Positions 45,285 to 55,960 of a stretch of 64,000 bases of DNA are shown in pieces (position 1 is the stretch's first letter; every line of letters begins with the position of its first letter). The stretch comes from Doryteuthis pealeii. Taxonomy: Eukaryota; Mollusca; Cephalopoda; Myopsida; Loliginidae. The position numbers were made by a program, and so were the translations under genes. Location of the stretch: the NCBI GenBank assembly GCA_023376005.1, contig CM042181.1, forward strand, positions 18,502,142 to 18,566,141. Direction: 5' to 3'. A model generated the notes under the pieces. The model made no database searches, was not told the DNA's origin, and saw only the letters and a program-made list of their open reading frames with translations.

Positions 45285-45545
45285 GAAGAGAAAAATGGAA
45301 GTGAATCCGACAGTATGTAATATAGTTCATAAAATGAGTTATGTTTATTTCGCCTATGCTACAGTTTTTCAATCTGTTTCAATAGATCTTCATCAGGGCT
45401 TTTGTTAATTTGAGGAAAAATAAATTTGCGATAAGTTTATTTTTCCTTAAATTAAAAAAGGCCCTGATGAAGATCTACTGAAACAGATTGAAACACTGCA
45501 GCATAGGCGAAATAAACATCTCTCTTTTTATAAACCTGTATTTTT
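45285..45545. mobile_element. Inverted pair of hammerhead-bearing retroelement ends
   Basis: The left arm (minus) and right arm (plus) each contain CUGAUGA (45396-45390; 45464-45470), a stem II GAUCU/AGAUU, GAAA and then CTG.AGCATA|GGC. GCC before the core pairs with GGC after UA in both arms, as stem I of a hammerhead would. Stem III is weak. The left arm runs into GTGAATCCGACAGTATG, the shared element end. Confidence 0.55.
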
Positions 45546-45563
45546 TCAAATTTTTCACTATAT

Positions 45564-45564
<1 letters not shown>

Positions 45565-45622
<58 letters not shown>
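45565..45622. repeat. (TA)n microsatellite
   Basis: About 28 TA units between two ribozyme-like remnants. Confidence 0.9.
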
Positions 45623-45626
<4 letters not shown>

Positions 45627-45639
45627 TTTAGAAAAAACA

Positions 45640-45715
45640 AAAACAAAAGATGTTATTAGTTTGATGACAGATCTGTTTCGACCTTTTAATAAAGCGGTCT
45701 TTTTAAAGCAACTAT
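45640..45715 (-). mobile_element. Retroelement end with decayed hammerhead
   Basis: On the minus strand stem II GACC/GGTC, GAAAC, the palindromic stem III ACAGATCTGT and cleavage triplet GUC are present, but the CUGANGA box is CUUUAAA. It continues to AACATCTTTTG, as at 54930-55003. Confidence 0.45.
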
Positions 45716-46400
45716 ATTTATGAGGAAAGAGAGAATAAATAAACTGTTAATGACGAGGTACAAACAAACGCTCCCAATCAGGGTCGGAATTTAAAAAATT
45801 TTGAAAATGCGTATTCTGTGTTAAAAATAAAATAAATTTTATTTTTAAAAATCAGAAGCATTTTTATCATTAGAAAAACTCAAAAGAGTTTGAAGTAAAA
45901 GTGTGTAAAAATATCAAAAATGTTCAAAATGTATTCCAGCTACAAAAGCAAGTATGTCCACAGCACAATTGATGAAGATGGAAAGTTTCAGGAATTTGTA
46001 ATGTTGACAAATCCATAGTGTTGCGGTTCTTATCATATTCGAAATTTAGCCTCCAGTGATGATGTTAAACAATCCAGATTTTTTTTTTTTTTCTGTTTTT
46101 TCTGTAGACAATATGAATTATCGGATTCACTTCCATTTTACTTTCATATATATATATATATATATAATAATTACATGATAATTTCCATTTGATCTCAACT
46201 CACAACAGATTATCACACTTTACCTATTTAACCAACATTTTTCAACAATAATAATATATTTTTGATAATAATTATATATAACAATATTTCCCCTTAACCC
46301 CCACACACATTTATACTCCCTATTGACACCATTCATTTTTTCAACCACCCTCATACTTTCATATTTTTCCAGAAAAAAACCTTTATTCCCTTCCTTTCTG
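45716..46400. other. Stretch before the gap, no gene recognised
   Basis: AT-rich sequence with a shared ATCGGATTCACTTCC end near 46123-46137 and a (TA)n tract at 46147-46166. Toward 46400 the sequence becomes C/T-rich and irregular. Confidence 0.45.
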
Positions 46401-46500
46401 NNNNNNNNNNNNNNNNNNNNNNNNNNNNNNNNNNNNNNNNNNNNNNNNNNNNNNNNNNNNNNNNNNNNNNNNNNNNNNNNNNNNNNNNNNNNNNNNNNNN
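46401..46500. other. Assembly gap, 100 N
   Basis: Exactly 100 N, the usual placeholder for a gap of unknown size. Sequence on its right (46501 to about 49000) shows dropped bases in known repeats (for example 48600-48800), suggesting lower consensus quality. Confidence 0.97.
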
Positions 46501-46873
46501 ATAAACAAAGTCCAGATCCCCATCCTATAAGGATTTATCAAGAATGCTAAAAATGCTTTCATTTAAGTTACCTGTATTTCCTCAAATAAAGACTTCCTAA
46601 ATATGTTTAATATTAATTAAGCATGCTTATTCATTTGGTAATTAGGAAAATTAATGTGACTCCGCCAGTGAAATGAGCTTATATAGACTTAAGTGAAAAA
46701 AAAGTTTGAGTTAAAAAAAAAAAATTGTGTATTTAAAAGAAATTTAGTTAAGTGTAAAAAAAAAAAAAAAGATTGATTTTTGTAAAAAAAATTTAGTTTA
46801 AAAAATTGAAATATAAAAATATGCTTTAATATCACCATATTTTATCCTTCTTTTTTCTTCCCCCTTTTTCCAG

Positions 46874-46949
46874 GATGAACAGGCTCTCAATGCCTGCCAT
46901 CCATGTCTTCCATGGGATTTTGTCCAGATATGCGACCAAATTTGGTCCA
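46874..46949 (+). other. Possible exon (76 nt)
   Basis: A long pyrimidine tract ending TTTTTCCAG precedes, and GTGAGA follows. One frame reads MPAIHVFHGILSRYATKFGP, presequence-like, but no family is recognised and it does not resemble the missing NDUFS6 part. It could be UTR or chance. Confidence 0.25.
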
Positions 46950-47339
46950 GTGAGACCAACATTCAATTTTTATCTCTTTCATCTCCTCCCCCCTTCTACT
47001 AAAATGTTAGCCACTTCAACCCATCTATGTAAAAGCAACATTTGAGAATGCAATCTTAGACAATCCTCATTGGTTTAAAAGTTTTATAAAATGGTGCCCC
47101 AGATTACTATTATATAGAATTTGTTATTTAATATATAATTAAAGTTATCAATTAAGTTCTATCAATTTTGCATATTTTACTACTTTGATAATGGATTTAT
47201 TTACCATGGTACAAACTCCTGACATTGAATTTTTAATCCCGACCCTCTCAGACAATATTTTCATAATTAATATTTGACAACAACCCAGAGGACTTTTTTC
47301 TTTTTTTTTTTTTTATAAGTTATTATATTATTTTATTAT

Positions 47340-47760
47340 TATCATCACTGTTTTCTTTTTCTTTTTCTTTTTTTTAAGAAAAAGAAAAAGAAAAATCTTT
47401 TCTTTTTTTTTCTTTTTTCTTCTTCTTTTCTTCATTTTGTTCTTCTTCTTTTTCTTCTTCTGCTCTAAATTAACAAAACATACTTTCTTTTTTTTTTTCT
47501 AAAAAATTATTATCATCATCACTGTTTTCTTTTTCTTTCTTTTTCTCTTTTTCTTCCTTTTCCTTTTCTTCTTTTTTTCTTTTTTTCTTTTCTTTTTTCT
47601 TTTTTTCTTCTTTTGTTTCTTTTTCTTCTTTTTCCTTTCTTTTTCCTTTTTTTTTCTTTTCTTTCTTTCTTTCTTTTTTTTTCTTTTCTTTCTTTCCTCC
47701 TTTTTTGTCTCTTTTTTTTCCTTCTGCTCCTAAATTAACAAACATACTTTCTTTTTATTT
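47340..47760. repeat. Polypyrimidine low-complexity tract
   Basis: TTTTCTTTC-type sequence with an internal duplication of a block containing CTAAATTAACAAACATACTT (near 47465 and 47730). The Lys/Glu-rich open frame opposite it is an artefact. Confidence 0.85.
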
Positions 47761-47765
47761 TCTAG

Positions 47766-47815
47766 ATCAACAATGGCCCTGGTTCGTTCCCAGAAATTTG
47801 ACAAACCAATGTCAG
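47766..47815 (+). other. Possible exon (50 nt)
   Basis: Preceded by TTTATTTTCTAG, followed by GTTACT. With 46874-46949 it totals 126 nt, a multiple of three. Contains ACAATGGCC, a good start context. No homology recognised. Confidence 0.22.
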
Positions 47816-48589
47816 GTTACTACAACCAACCCTGGAATAATCCACCATTTCTAACCACTCCCCATGAAACAACACAATCTGGTCTTATTATTTAGCTAAA
47901 TTCCCTTCCGATAGCAAAAATCTCATTATATTAACCAAAGTCGAATTGACACCAGAAATATTGTATCGGCTTGCCTTGTTTAAAGAAAAAAAAGGAATGG
48001 AAAAAAAATGAAAAAAAAATCCTGTTTTGCTATCGCGTCTGAGAAAAGCTAACGACTGCCTTTTTATAACAAAAAGAAATTTCCGGAGAAACAATTGAAT
48101 GATATCGAAATGTCATTTCAATCATTTTTTTCTCTATTGAATAGTACTATACAAATACTCATGTTTCTACTATAAACATCTTAACTCCTCATGGTTCATG
48201 TGTTCATTCATTCATAAATCCATCCATTCAGTCACTCTCTTCTTCATTCATTCATCATTCAAAATCCATCCATTCATTAAAGCAGAATCGTGATGTTTAT
48301 TTTTGTACACTTCACAAACATTTTCTTCTTCCAATTCTGAAAAAATCAACAAAAAAGAAACAAACAAAAAACAAAAAAAAAAAATTTGTGAAGGATTTTC
48401 CTTTTTTTTCTGAAAAAAAGAAGAAAGAAACAAAAACTTTAAATGTGATTCCTTCAAGCTCCTATCTTTTTTTTTTCCTCTACAATCTTGAGGACGTAGT
48501 ACATGTAGGGTCCCATCTATAGGTTAAACATATAATGAAATGAGTTCTAAAAAAAAAAAGAAATTGAGTACACATCAAGAATGAATGAA

Positions 48590-48820
48590 AAACATAAGTT
48601 GGCGGCATAAATAACCCAACAAGAGTTGACAGCCATAAAATCCAACCAACCAACCAAACCTTAAGCGAGCTTTGTATATTTTGGCATAAAATAACCCAAC
48701 AAGAGTTGACATGCCATAAAATCAACAACCAACCAAACCAAAACCTTAAGAGCTTTGTATATTTGGCATAAATAACCCAACAAGAGTGACATGCTGTAAA
48801 ATCCAACCAACCTGACCGAC
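48590..48820. repeat. Three units of the CAACAAGAGTTGACATGCC tail motif
   Basis: Same motif as 24590-24985 and, inverted, 33095-33575, with single-base losses. Confidence 0.65.
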
Positions 48821-49029
48821 CAACCAGTCTGGAACTGCTGAAGAGCTCTGAAAGTTTTTTCCTTGCTCTTCTCAAAGACTTGTACCATTTTTTAATTTTT
48901 TTTCTGAAAATAATATTGCAATTCTCAAAGACTTATACCAAAATTTTTTTTTTTTTTTTTTTTTTTTTAAATAATATAGCAAATTTCTTTGTTTGTTATA
49001 TACAAATTATATTTAAATAGAATCTGTGT

Positions 49030-49345
49030 AAATGGAACGCATTGAGGGGCTTCGTGAACCTCGTCCCAAGAATCCGAGATCCCCATACCTTTGTACGAGA
49101 AATGGTTTTAATCTGTGTATAAGTTTGATAAAAAAAAACAAGAAAATATTTCTAAATTAAACGCTACGTAACGATAGCGTTCCCATTCAAATTGTGATGA
49201 CGAATATGAATCCCAGAAATATTGGTTTATTGATGGAACTTTAAATGTGTGAATGGTATCTGTTAATGGAACGCGTTGGGGGTTGTGAACTACAGTCCCT
49301 AGAATCGGTGACCCTCAAACCTTTTTGCATGAGAAATGGTTTTGA
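49030..49345. repeat. Diverged direct duplication
   Basis: AATGGAACGCATTGAGGGG at about 49032 recurs as AATGGAACGCGTTGGGGG at about 49265, each followed by GAGAAATGGTTTT. No known family. Confidence 0.5.
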
Positions 49346-49482
49346 ATCGACTCTATTATTGTTGCTAGTTGACCTTAATCCAAAGTGAGATATAGATAAT
49401 CTGTTAATCCTTTCTAAGCTGCTTAAACATTCTTCTTAGAGATTTATCGAACAATTTTAATATTATACCATAAAATAAATTA

Positions 49483-50200
49483 GTCGGTGACACTGAAATA
49501 ATCGTTTCCTGCAAGATCACCAAAATAAGCAGTGAGAATTAATCCAGGGGGGCTTTCTATGGGTGCTGCTTCCAGGATTTCTTCAGGATAGAACAAGTCT
49601 ATCAGGTTATGCTGAAAACACCAGTTTCTGCAAGATTACTGAAGTTAAGCAGTGATGAGCCTATTCAATACTAATTGGGGACCACTTAAGCAAAAACAGG
49701 GTCAGTTTATAACTTGTTAGAATAGAAAATGGAGCCCTCATTTTATGTCACATTCTTTTCTTGTTTCCTAACAAAAATGATTACAGTCAAGTCATGCTGA
49801 AAGTACTGTTCCTGCTAGATCACTGAATAAGCAGCGATGAGCCTGTTCAATTTAATTGGGTGACCACTTAAGCAAAAACAGGTACTGCAAACCACCTGAG
49901 TTCTTTGTTTATCAAAATGACTTGATTAAGCTTTAAATTACCCAAAAAGGTTGATATGCCATAAAAACAACCAACAAGCAGGTTCTAACTATTGCTTTCA
50001 TTTTTATTAGAAAAAGAGAATGGTCAACTAATGGGGGATCAGTTTATAACTTGTTAGAATAGAAAATGGCACCCTCATTTATGATCACTTCTTTTCCACA
50101 ACAAAAATGATTACAGTCAAGTCATGCTGAACTGAGTTAAACAGCGATGAGCCTGTCAATGCTTAATTGGGTGATCACTTAAGCAACCTCAGGTACTGTT
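49483..50200 (+). mobile_element. Tandem 5S rRNA-derived repeats
   Basis: Copies at about 49483-49548 (partial), 49600-49701, 49785-49888 and 50115-50198. They contain GAAGTTAAGCAGTGATGAGC, equivalent to the 5S rRNA A box (GAAGTTAAGCAGCGTCGGGC), and AATTGGGTGACCACTT, equivalent to the C box (GGATGGGTGACCGCCT), in the right order, with CATGCTGAA and CAGGTACTG where 5S has CACGCTGAA and CGGGTGCTG. Flanking TTATAACTTGTTAGAATAGA is shared by successive units (period about 315 bp). Too diverged to be functional 5S genes; a 5S-headed SINE fits. Confidence 0.72.
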
Positions 50201-50274
50201 ATCAAAATAACTTGATTCGGCATTAAATGACCTGAAAAGGGTTGATATGCCACAAAACAATAAAAACCAACCAC

Positions 50275-50279
<5 letters not shown>

Positions 50280-50308
<29 letters not shown>
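50280..50308. repeat. Poly-T tract
   Basis: Uninterrupted T run of 29; possible reverse A-tail of a retroelement. Confidence 0.9.
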
Positions 50309-50309
<1 letters not shown>

Positions 50310-50384
50310 TGCAAAGAAAATAAAAGATTATTATCCTCTACACACCATGGCTATATTTATCTTGGTTGCATGAGAATCACATCA

Positions 50385-50890
50385 TGGTGTTATGGTTAAC
50401 AAGCTAGTCTTGCAGATCCATTACTACTGAATAGCGAGTTCAATCCTCACTGAATGCCCCATACTTGCAACGTTGTGTCACATCCTACTCATGATGACAA
50501 GTTGGTAAGAAGGGCACCCTAGTTGTAATGGTTGATAAACTAGTTTAGCAACCCATGTTGATGAGTTTGATTCTCACTGGGTGCTCTATATTCCTGGCAT
50601 TGTGCCACAACTAAGCTAACCTTAGTAAATAAGGGCATTATCATGGTGTAATGGTTTGCAATCTAGTCCGCAGATCCATTGCAACTGAATAGTGAGTTCG
50701 ATCCTCACTGGATGCCCCATATTTTAAATCCTGTGTCAGATCCTACTCATGGCGAACAAGTTGGGTAGAAGGGCACCTTAGTGGTGTAATGGTTGATAAC
50801 CCATTGTTGATGAGTTTGATTCTCACTGGGTGCTCCATACTTGCAACCTTGTGTCAGGTCCAACCTGTGGTGAACTGGTTAGTAAAATGC
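50385..50890 (+). repeat. Four tRNA-like units
   Basis: Same family as 35985-37195; B boxes near 50425, 50568, 50696 and 50813. Two alternating unit types occur (ATCCTCACTG versus ATTCTCACTG). Confidence 0.75.
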
Positions 50891-51069
50891 CCACTTATTT
50901 TGATTGCTATACCTCCAGTCATCATGTCGTAATTGGGAGCCCTAACAGAACGTCAAATGAACCCTCTATTCAATCCACCGGGGTAGACTGTTCTCATTCC
51001 GTTAACCAAAGGTTACTGAGTTCAAGTAGTTTCCCCGAGTTCGACAAGAAACACCTGAAGAAGCTGGAG

Positions 51070-51185
51070 TGCACATCAGACAAAATGTTGTGTATATAAC
51101 AATAAAGATGAGGACAACAGTTTGAAAAAATACAAATAATATTAACCATCAAGCCTCATCTCAAAATTCAGACAAATTATAATAT
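51070..51185. mobile_element. GTTGTCCTCATC-family fragment
   Basis: ACAATAAAGATGAGGACAAC at about 51099 followed by CATCAAGCCTCATCTCAAAA. Preceded by CACCTGAAGAAGCTGGAGTG, a block that accompanies this family at 41820-41875 (inverted). Confidence 0.5.
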
Positions 51186-51192
51186 TCTTTTA

Positions 51193-51425
51193 GCCGGGTT
51201 AGCTCAGTCGGTAGAGCGTTCGGCTAGAAATCACAAGGTTCCTAGTTCGATACCGGTCCTCGCCAACTCAGCGTATGAGTAGCACAGGGATCTGTGCGGT
51301 AAAGTAAGGAGCTGATGGTAGGCGCTCCACCTCATATGCTAAAACAATCTCCTTGGTCTACGCTATTGAAAAGGGATAGACTCCCTCGCTAACTGGCTGA
51401 TAGCGACTTTAGGCCCCCCGTCGAA
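51193..51425 (+). mobile_element. tRNA-derived SINE, full length
   Basis: Best head of the family: GGGTTAGCTCAGTCGGTAGA and GGTTCCTAGTTCGATACCGG. The 5' and 3' parts of the head do not pair as an acceptor stem, so it is not a functional tRNA gene. Confidence 0.78.
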
Positions 51426-51553
51426 TTTTTACTTTATAATATTCTTTTAGTTCTTTGCAAAAGAAATAAAACAAAACAAATTATATACTTTGGTAAGTAA
51501 TATTAAATAGAAATCTGTGCTGAAAAATGCCAACAATAAAACATACAGATTCT

Positions 51554-51554
<1 letters not shown>

Positions 51555-51589
<35 letters not shown>

Positions 51590-51612
51590 ATGGAGAAATA
51601 AGAGAATTTAAT

Positions 51613-51643
<31 letters not shown>

Positions 51644-51644
51644 T

Positions 51645-51675
<31 letters not shown>

Positions 51676-51695
51676 GGAGAAATAAGAGGAATTTA

Positions 51696-51785
<90 letters not shown>
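51555..51785. repeat. Compound (TA)n/(CA)n microsatellites, duplicated
   Basis: The block GGAGAAATAAGAG.AATTTAATA followed by (CA)n and (TA)n occurs twice (51592, 51676). Confidence 0.9.
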
Positions 51786-51788
<3 letters not shown>

Positions 51789-52204
51789 AAACAAACCAAA
51801 TCATATACTTGGTAACTATTATTAAATAGAAATCCATGCTGAAAAATGCTAACATAAAACATACACTTATATGTATATATATATAAACTTTGTTTTTGAA
51901 CATTGTTTTTTGTTTTTGTTTCTTTTGTATTTTGAAGCATGGAAAAAAAAAACAGAACAAAAAACAGAATTTTAATATTCAGCTGAACCTTCACCCTTTG
52001 TCAAGTTATGAGAATAGAGACTATCTGGGGAAAAGTGAAATACAGTATATATATATAATATATATATATATAAACAAAACAAAACAAATTATATACTTGT
52101 AACTAATATTGACTAGAAATTCTGTGCTGAAAAATGCTAAACAATAAAACATACACTTTATTTATATATATATATATATATATAAGAGAGAGAGAGATAG
52201 AAGA

Positions 52205-52365
52205 GAAGATAGAGAAGAGTATAGATAAAAGGATATGAAAACACCACAATGTTAAAGTGAAAACATTTTAACATAGCTATGATATAAAATCTTTCACTTT
52301 AACAGCATATTGTGTTGTTTTCATATCCTTTATCTATACTCATACCGTCGGATTCATTTCCTTTC
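52205..52365. repeat. Inverted repeat next to the shared element end
   Basis: AGTATAGATAAAAGGATATG ... CTTTAACA pairs with its complement at 52300-52340. It is followed by CATACCGTCGGATTCATTTC, the end shared with 39316 and 45295. Confidence 0.65.
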
Positions 52366-52369
52366 TTTT

Positions 52370-52955
52370 AACTTATATATATATATATATATATAATATA
52401 TAAGTGAATGACTTACCGGTAAAAAATATTGGGTTAATCTCAATGTTTTGATATAACCATTAATCGGATAAGTCAAATATACATATAAAGTGCTCAATAC
52501 ATTAGTAGAGCGGATTTAGTATTATATATGTATAGAAACTCGAGTAAGTATTCTTTACACACTATATACTAAATATATATATTAATATATAACTGTAATA
52601 TCAAATGGAAATGAAGAGTGTTCTTAAATGTAAAGTTATTTGCTAGTCAGATACCATAAACTGCCAGAACTTGTACGGAGCCAGATACTATGATCTTGTA
52701 ATATTAAATTGAAATTAACAGTGTCTAAAATGTAAATTCTATAGACTACCAGTATTTGTACATAACTTCATTGTCTAATACTTTAAAATCTAATTAAAGT
52801 TGTGACGGGCGGGAGTCTTATATTCTACCAAATAAATTTGTTTCTGATGGAAATGATTTCAATCAGAGGATATAGAATGCCTTTTTTGTTTTCTTTTTTG
52901 TTTTGTTTTTCTTTGTTCTTGTTGGTTAAATTTCATTTTTTTTTTAATTTTTGGA
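52370..52955. other. Stretch without recognised genes
   Basis: A diverged internal duplication (AATATCAAATGGAAATGAAG at about 52590 and AATATTAAATTGAAATTAAC at about 52700) is the only structure seen. Confidence 0.45.
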
Positions 52956-52959
52956 TTAT

Positions 52960-53325
52960 TCAGAATATTGTCCTCATCTTGATTGTTATTTACACAACAT
53001 TTCGGCCAATGCACTCTCTGGGCTTCTTCAGTATTCTTGTTGTAGATATTTCTTCATGTGTAGATAACAATAAAGATGAGGACAATAGTCAGAAATAGTC
53101 CAAATAATCCAAATTATCAAGCCTCATCTCAAAAATTCAGAGAAATAGGTAGATAACAATAAAGATGAGGACAATGTAGAATAGTCCAAATAATCCAAAT
53201 TATCAAGCCTCATCTCAAAAATTCAGAGAAATAGTGTAGATAACAAAAAGATGAGGACAATAGTCAGAATAGTCCAAATAATCCAAATTATCAAGCCTCA
53301 TCTAAAAAATCAGAGAAATATTTTT
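52960..53325. repeat. Tandem GTTGTCCTCATC-family units
   Basis: Three direct copies of a roughly 90-bp unit (AAAGATGAGGACAATAGTC ... TTCAGAGAAATAG) after one inverted arm at 52965-53000. Confidence 0.7.
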
Positions 53326-53401
53326 TTTTGTTGTTTGTTTTTTTTACAATTTTTCAACCATTTGTGGAAGTTCGAATTTCTGCTCTTGAAGAAATTTTTC
53401 C

Positions 53402-53462
53402 TCTTTTCTGGTAATTCCAGACTTTTCTGGTAATTCCAGACTTTTCTGGTAATTCCAGACAT
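53402..53462. repeat. 19-bp repeat, three copies
   Basis: CTTTTCTGGTAATTCCAGA three times in a row. Each unit contains the near-palindrome TCTGGTAATTCCAGA. Confidence 0.9.
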
Positions 53463-53469
53463 AAAGGAA

Positions 53470-54160
53470 ATTTTGTGGATGCACATTTTCATTTTTTAAA
53501 ATATTTATCTATTATTTTATTTATTTTTATTTATTTTTTTATAAAATCCAGGATTCAAAATTTAAAAAAAATCTTTCATTACCATTTTGATCAAATTCAT
53601 TTTTTTTTTAATTTTTAAAAGATTGTTAAAAATGTTCATCAGAGTAAACACTGATATGTGACTGGTTACAATTGTTGATTTGTGGAGAGAATCACCATGA
53701 GCCATCCTTGTAGAAGAACAGTAATGGTACTATTTAACCCATAGTTGGGGATGAGAAGGTTCATCCTTTTCTTACGGTAGCTTCTTCACGATTAGAAGGA
53801 CAGAAGTTTCTTTGTTTAATGCATATCAATTTTTGTGGGTTATTTAATGCTGAAGCCATTCTTGGAGAACAGGGTCCGCAAACCTCCGCCTACAGGCACA
53901 TCTAACCCTTAAGTGGTTTTTGTTCAGCCCACCAAATTAAACAGCTGGACTTTTATTGATAGTACTTGTTTATCCCAGGTTCATCCTAACTCTGAATGGT
54001 AGTACCTGTTAGGGTACCATCTATAAGTTCAAAAGATTTTTTAAATGAGTTTAAAAAAAATTTCCCAACAAGAATGAATAAAACAAAATGTCTTTAGCAT
54101 AGGATAACCCAGCAAGTGTTGACATGCCATAAAATCCAACCAACCTGAACAAATTTATAT
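53470..54160. other. Stretch without recognised genes
   Basis: AT-rich sequence; near 53990-54145 it holds the satellite-parent element's tail (GTAGTACCTGTTAGGGTACC and a GTTGACATGCC motif). Confidence 0.45.
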
Positions 54161-54164
54161 TAAG

Positions 54165-54345
54165 AGTAGCTCAGCCCTCGTCAACACAGCGTATGAGTAG
54201 CACAGGGATCTGTGTGGTAAAGTGCATAGCTGATGGTAGGTGTGGTGCTCTGCCTCAGACACCAGGACAATTGCCTGGTCTAGCGCTAGTGAAATGGGAT
54301 AGACTCCCTCACTGGCTAATAAAGACCACCCTGACAATTTACTTA
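54165..54345 (+). mobile_element. tRNA-derived SINE, head deleted
   Basis: GAGTAGCACAGGGATCTGTG to GGGATAGACTCCCTCACTGG, the body of the 31226 family. Confidence 0.65.
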
Positions 54346-54434
54346 TATTTTATAATAGTATCTGTTATCACTAGCTCACTTGGTGTGTTAGTGGAGTGCT
54401 CAATATCCAGTAATAAGCTATTATATATATAAAA

Positions 54435-54465
<31 letters not shown>

Positions 54466-54962
54466 GTTGTGTGAGAATGAAATGAATCTGATATGATGAG
54501 TATGTAGATGAAAATGAATTTATCGAATCAAGATATGTATATTTGAAAAAATAAATAAAGGAAGAAAGTATTGAATGTATAAAATAGATATTTTAATCAA
54601 TTTTACTTACACGTGTTCGGTCAGAGTTTATCCATGGTACATTATTCAACCATTATATTTAAATAACAATAAATGAAATATAAAATATAGAAAAAATTAA
54701 AATATATAGCTGATCCAAATTTTTTTTTAAAACAATCTTTGCAAACATATATATATATATATAATTATATTATAGAACTTACATACACACACACACACAC
54801 ACACTTTTTTAAAAAAGTCAACCCTATTATGTATAATATTATTATATATATATATAAGACCAGCTTGTTCTTTTTGGGGGTCAAGTAATATGTGTGTGTA
54901 TAATATATATATATAATATACAAAAAAGATGTTTTTTGTTTTTTTTAATTATTAACTTACAT

Positions 54963-55003
54963 ATGCGACACATGTTTCAGATCTGTTATCTTCTTCAGGC
55001 AAT
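54963..55003 (-). ncRNA. Hammerhead ribozyme motif with GUC cleavage triplet
   Basis: Minus strand: CUGAAGA (54998-54992; position 7 may be any base), stem II AGAU/AUCU with loop AACAG (54991-54979), GAAA (54978-54975), short stem III ACA/UGU, triplet GUC, cleavage expected between 54967 and 54966. Stem I starts with three pairs (CGU against GCA). All invariant core residues are present. It continues downstream to AACATCTTTTTTG as does 45640-45715. Located next to (TA)n and (CA)n repeats. Confidence 0.6.
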
Positions 55004-55022
55004 GAATTACTATATTTTGGCA

Positions 55023-55341
55023 GAATTTTAAAATCCAATGTCAGCGAGTTTGTACCCTAAGTAAGTAAATCATCAAATTCATTAAAGGATTAAAAAAAAA
55101 AACAATTTGAAATGTAAACTTTAAATATGTATTAAAATAAAACAAACTATATATAGATATATAATACCAGTCATGTATTTATTAAAACTTGTTTAAAAAA
55201 CAATGAGGACTGTCTAATGTTGCATGTTCAAATTTTGAGTGTATTATTCTATGTTATGACGATTTTGGTTAATGTGACGTAAGCAGTGACGTAATTTTGT
55301 TACAGACAAAAACCGGAAGCGAATCTCCATTTATTAATAGA
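55023..55341 (-). mobile_element. HelB Helitron, 3' truncated
   Basis: TC start at 55341-55340 after A. Sequence follows HelB to CCAATGTCAGCGAG, then stops before the 3' hairpin, where the ribozyme-bearing element begins. Confidence 0.78.
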
Positions 55342-55394
55342 TGTGAATGTTTGATTAATGTAGATATTATCTGTATTATTAGGATTTTTTTCGG

Positions 55395-55510
55395 ACTATT
55401 GTCTATATTGACTATTGTTATTCTATGTTATGACGATTTAGATCATGTGATATTAAGCAATTACGTAGATTTTGTTACAGACAAATAAAGAGCGAATCTC
55501 CATTATTAAT
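55395..55510 (-). mobile_element. HelB 5' fragment, diverged
   Basis: ATTAATAATGGAGATTCGCT, TTACAGACAAA-type and TACGTAA blocks in HelB order; both ends lost. Confidence 0.55.
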
Positions 55511-55609
55511 ATATATATGTGTGGTATATGTATGTATGTATGTATATATATATTATTATATATATGTATATATATATATATGTATATATATTATTATATA
55601 TATATATAT

Positions 55610-55960
55610 TTTTTTTTATTTGAATATTGAATAGTTAAATCAGATGTTTTTCCTCCAATGAAGATCCAGCCCGACTGCACTCTACAGAGAGATAAGACCC
55701 TCACCCCATAATGGGCCACCTGTTGGCAGTGGTTTGACCCATGATGCTTAAAGATGGAACCCTGGTGGCTGAGCAATTCCATGATATGCAAACACTCCAC
55801 TTTGACCCTTAGCTAGTTGGGCTGTCAGAGAGGCCCTTCTGATCAATCAGCTGGTCATATCAAGCCCTAGCATCTATATGATTTCCCAATCCTATTGTTT
55901 TTATGGCAAACCTGTAACGCTTTTATCATATGGGCTGGAAGGCGTGGCTGAGGGTTAATG
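55610..55960. mobile_element. 5' portion of the satellite-parent element
   Basis: Carries the reversed counterpart of 25850-25970 (AATCAGCTGGTCATATCAAG, TATATGATTTCCCAATCCTA) and leads directly into the first satellite monomer. Confidence 0.55.

Noticed and set aside
46323..46550. Open frame crossing the N gap
   Set aside because: Depends on unknown bases.
47470..47745. Lys/Glu-rich 91-codon frame
   Set aside because: Reverse complement of a polypyrimidine tract.
51193..51266. tRNA gene
   Set aside because: A and B boxes are present but the acceptor and anticodon stems do not pair; it is the head of a SINE.
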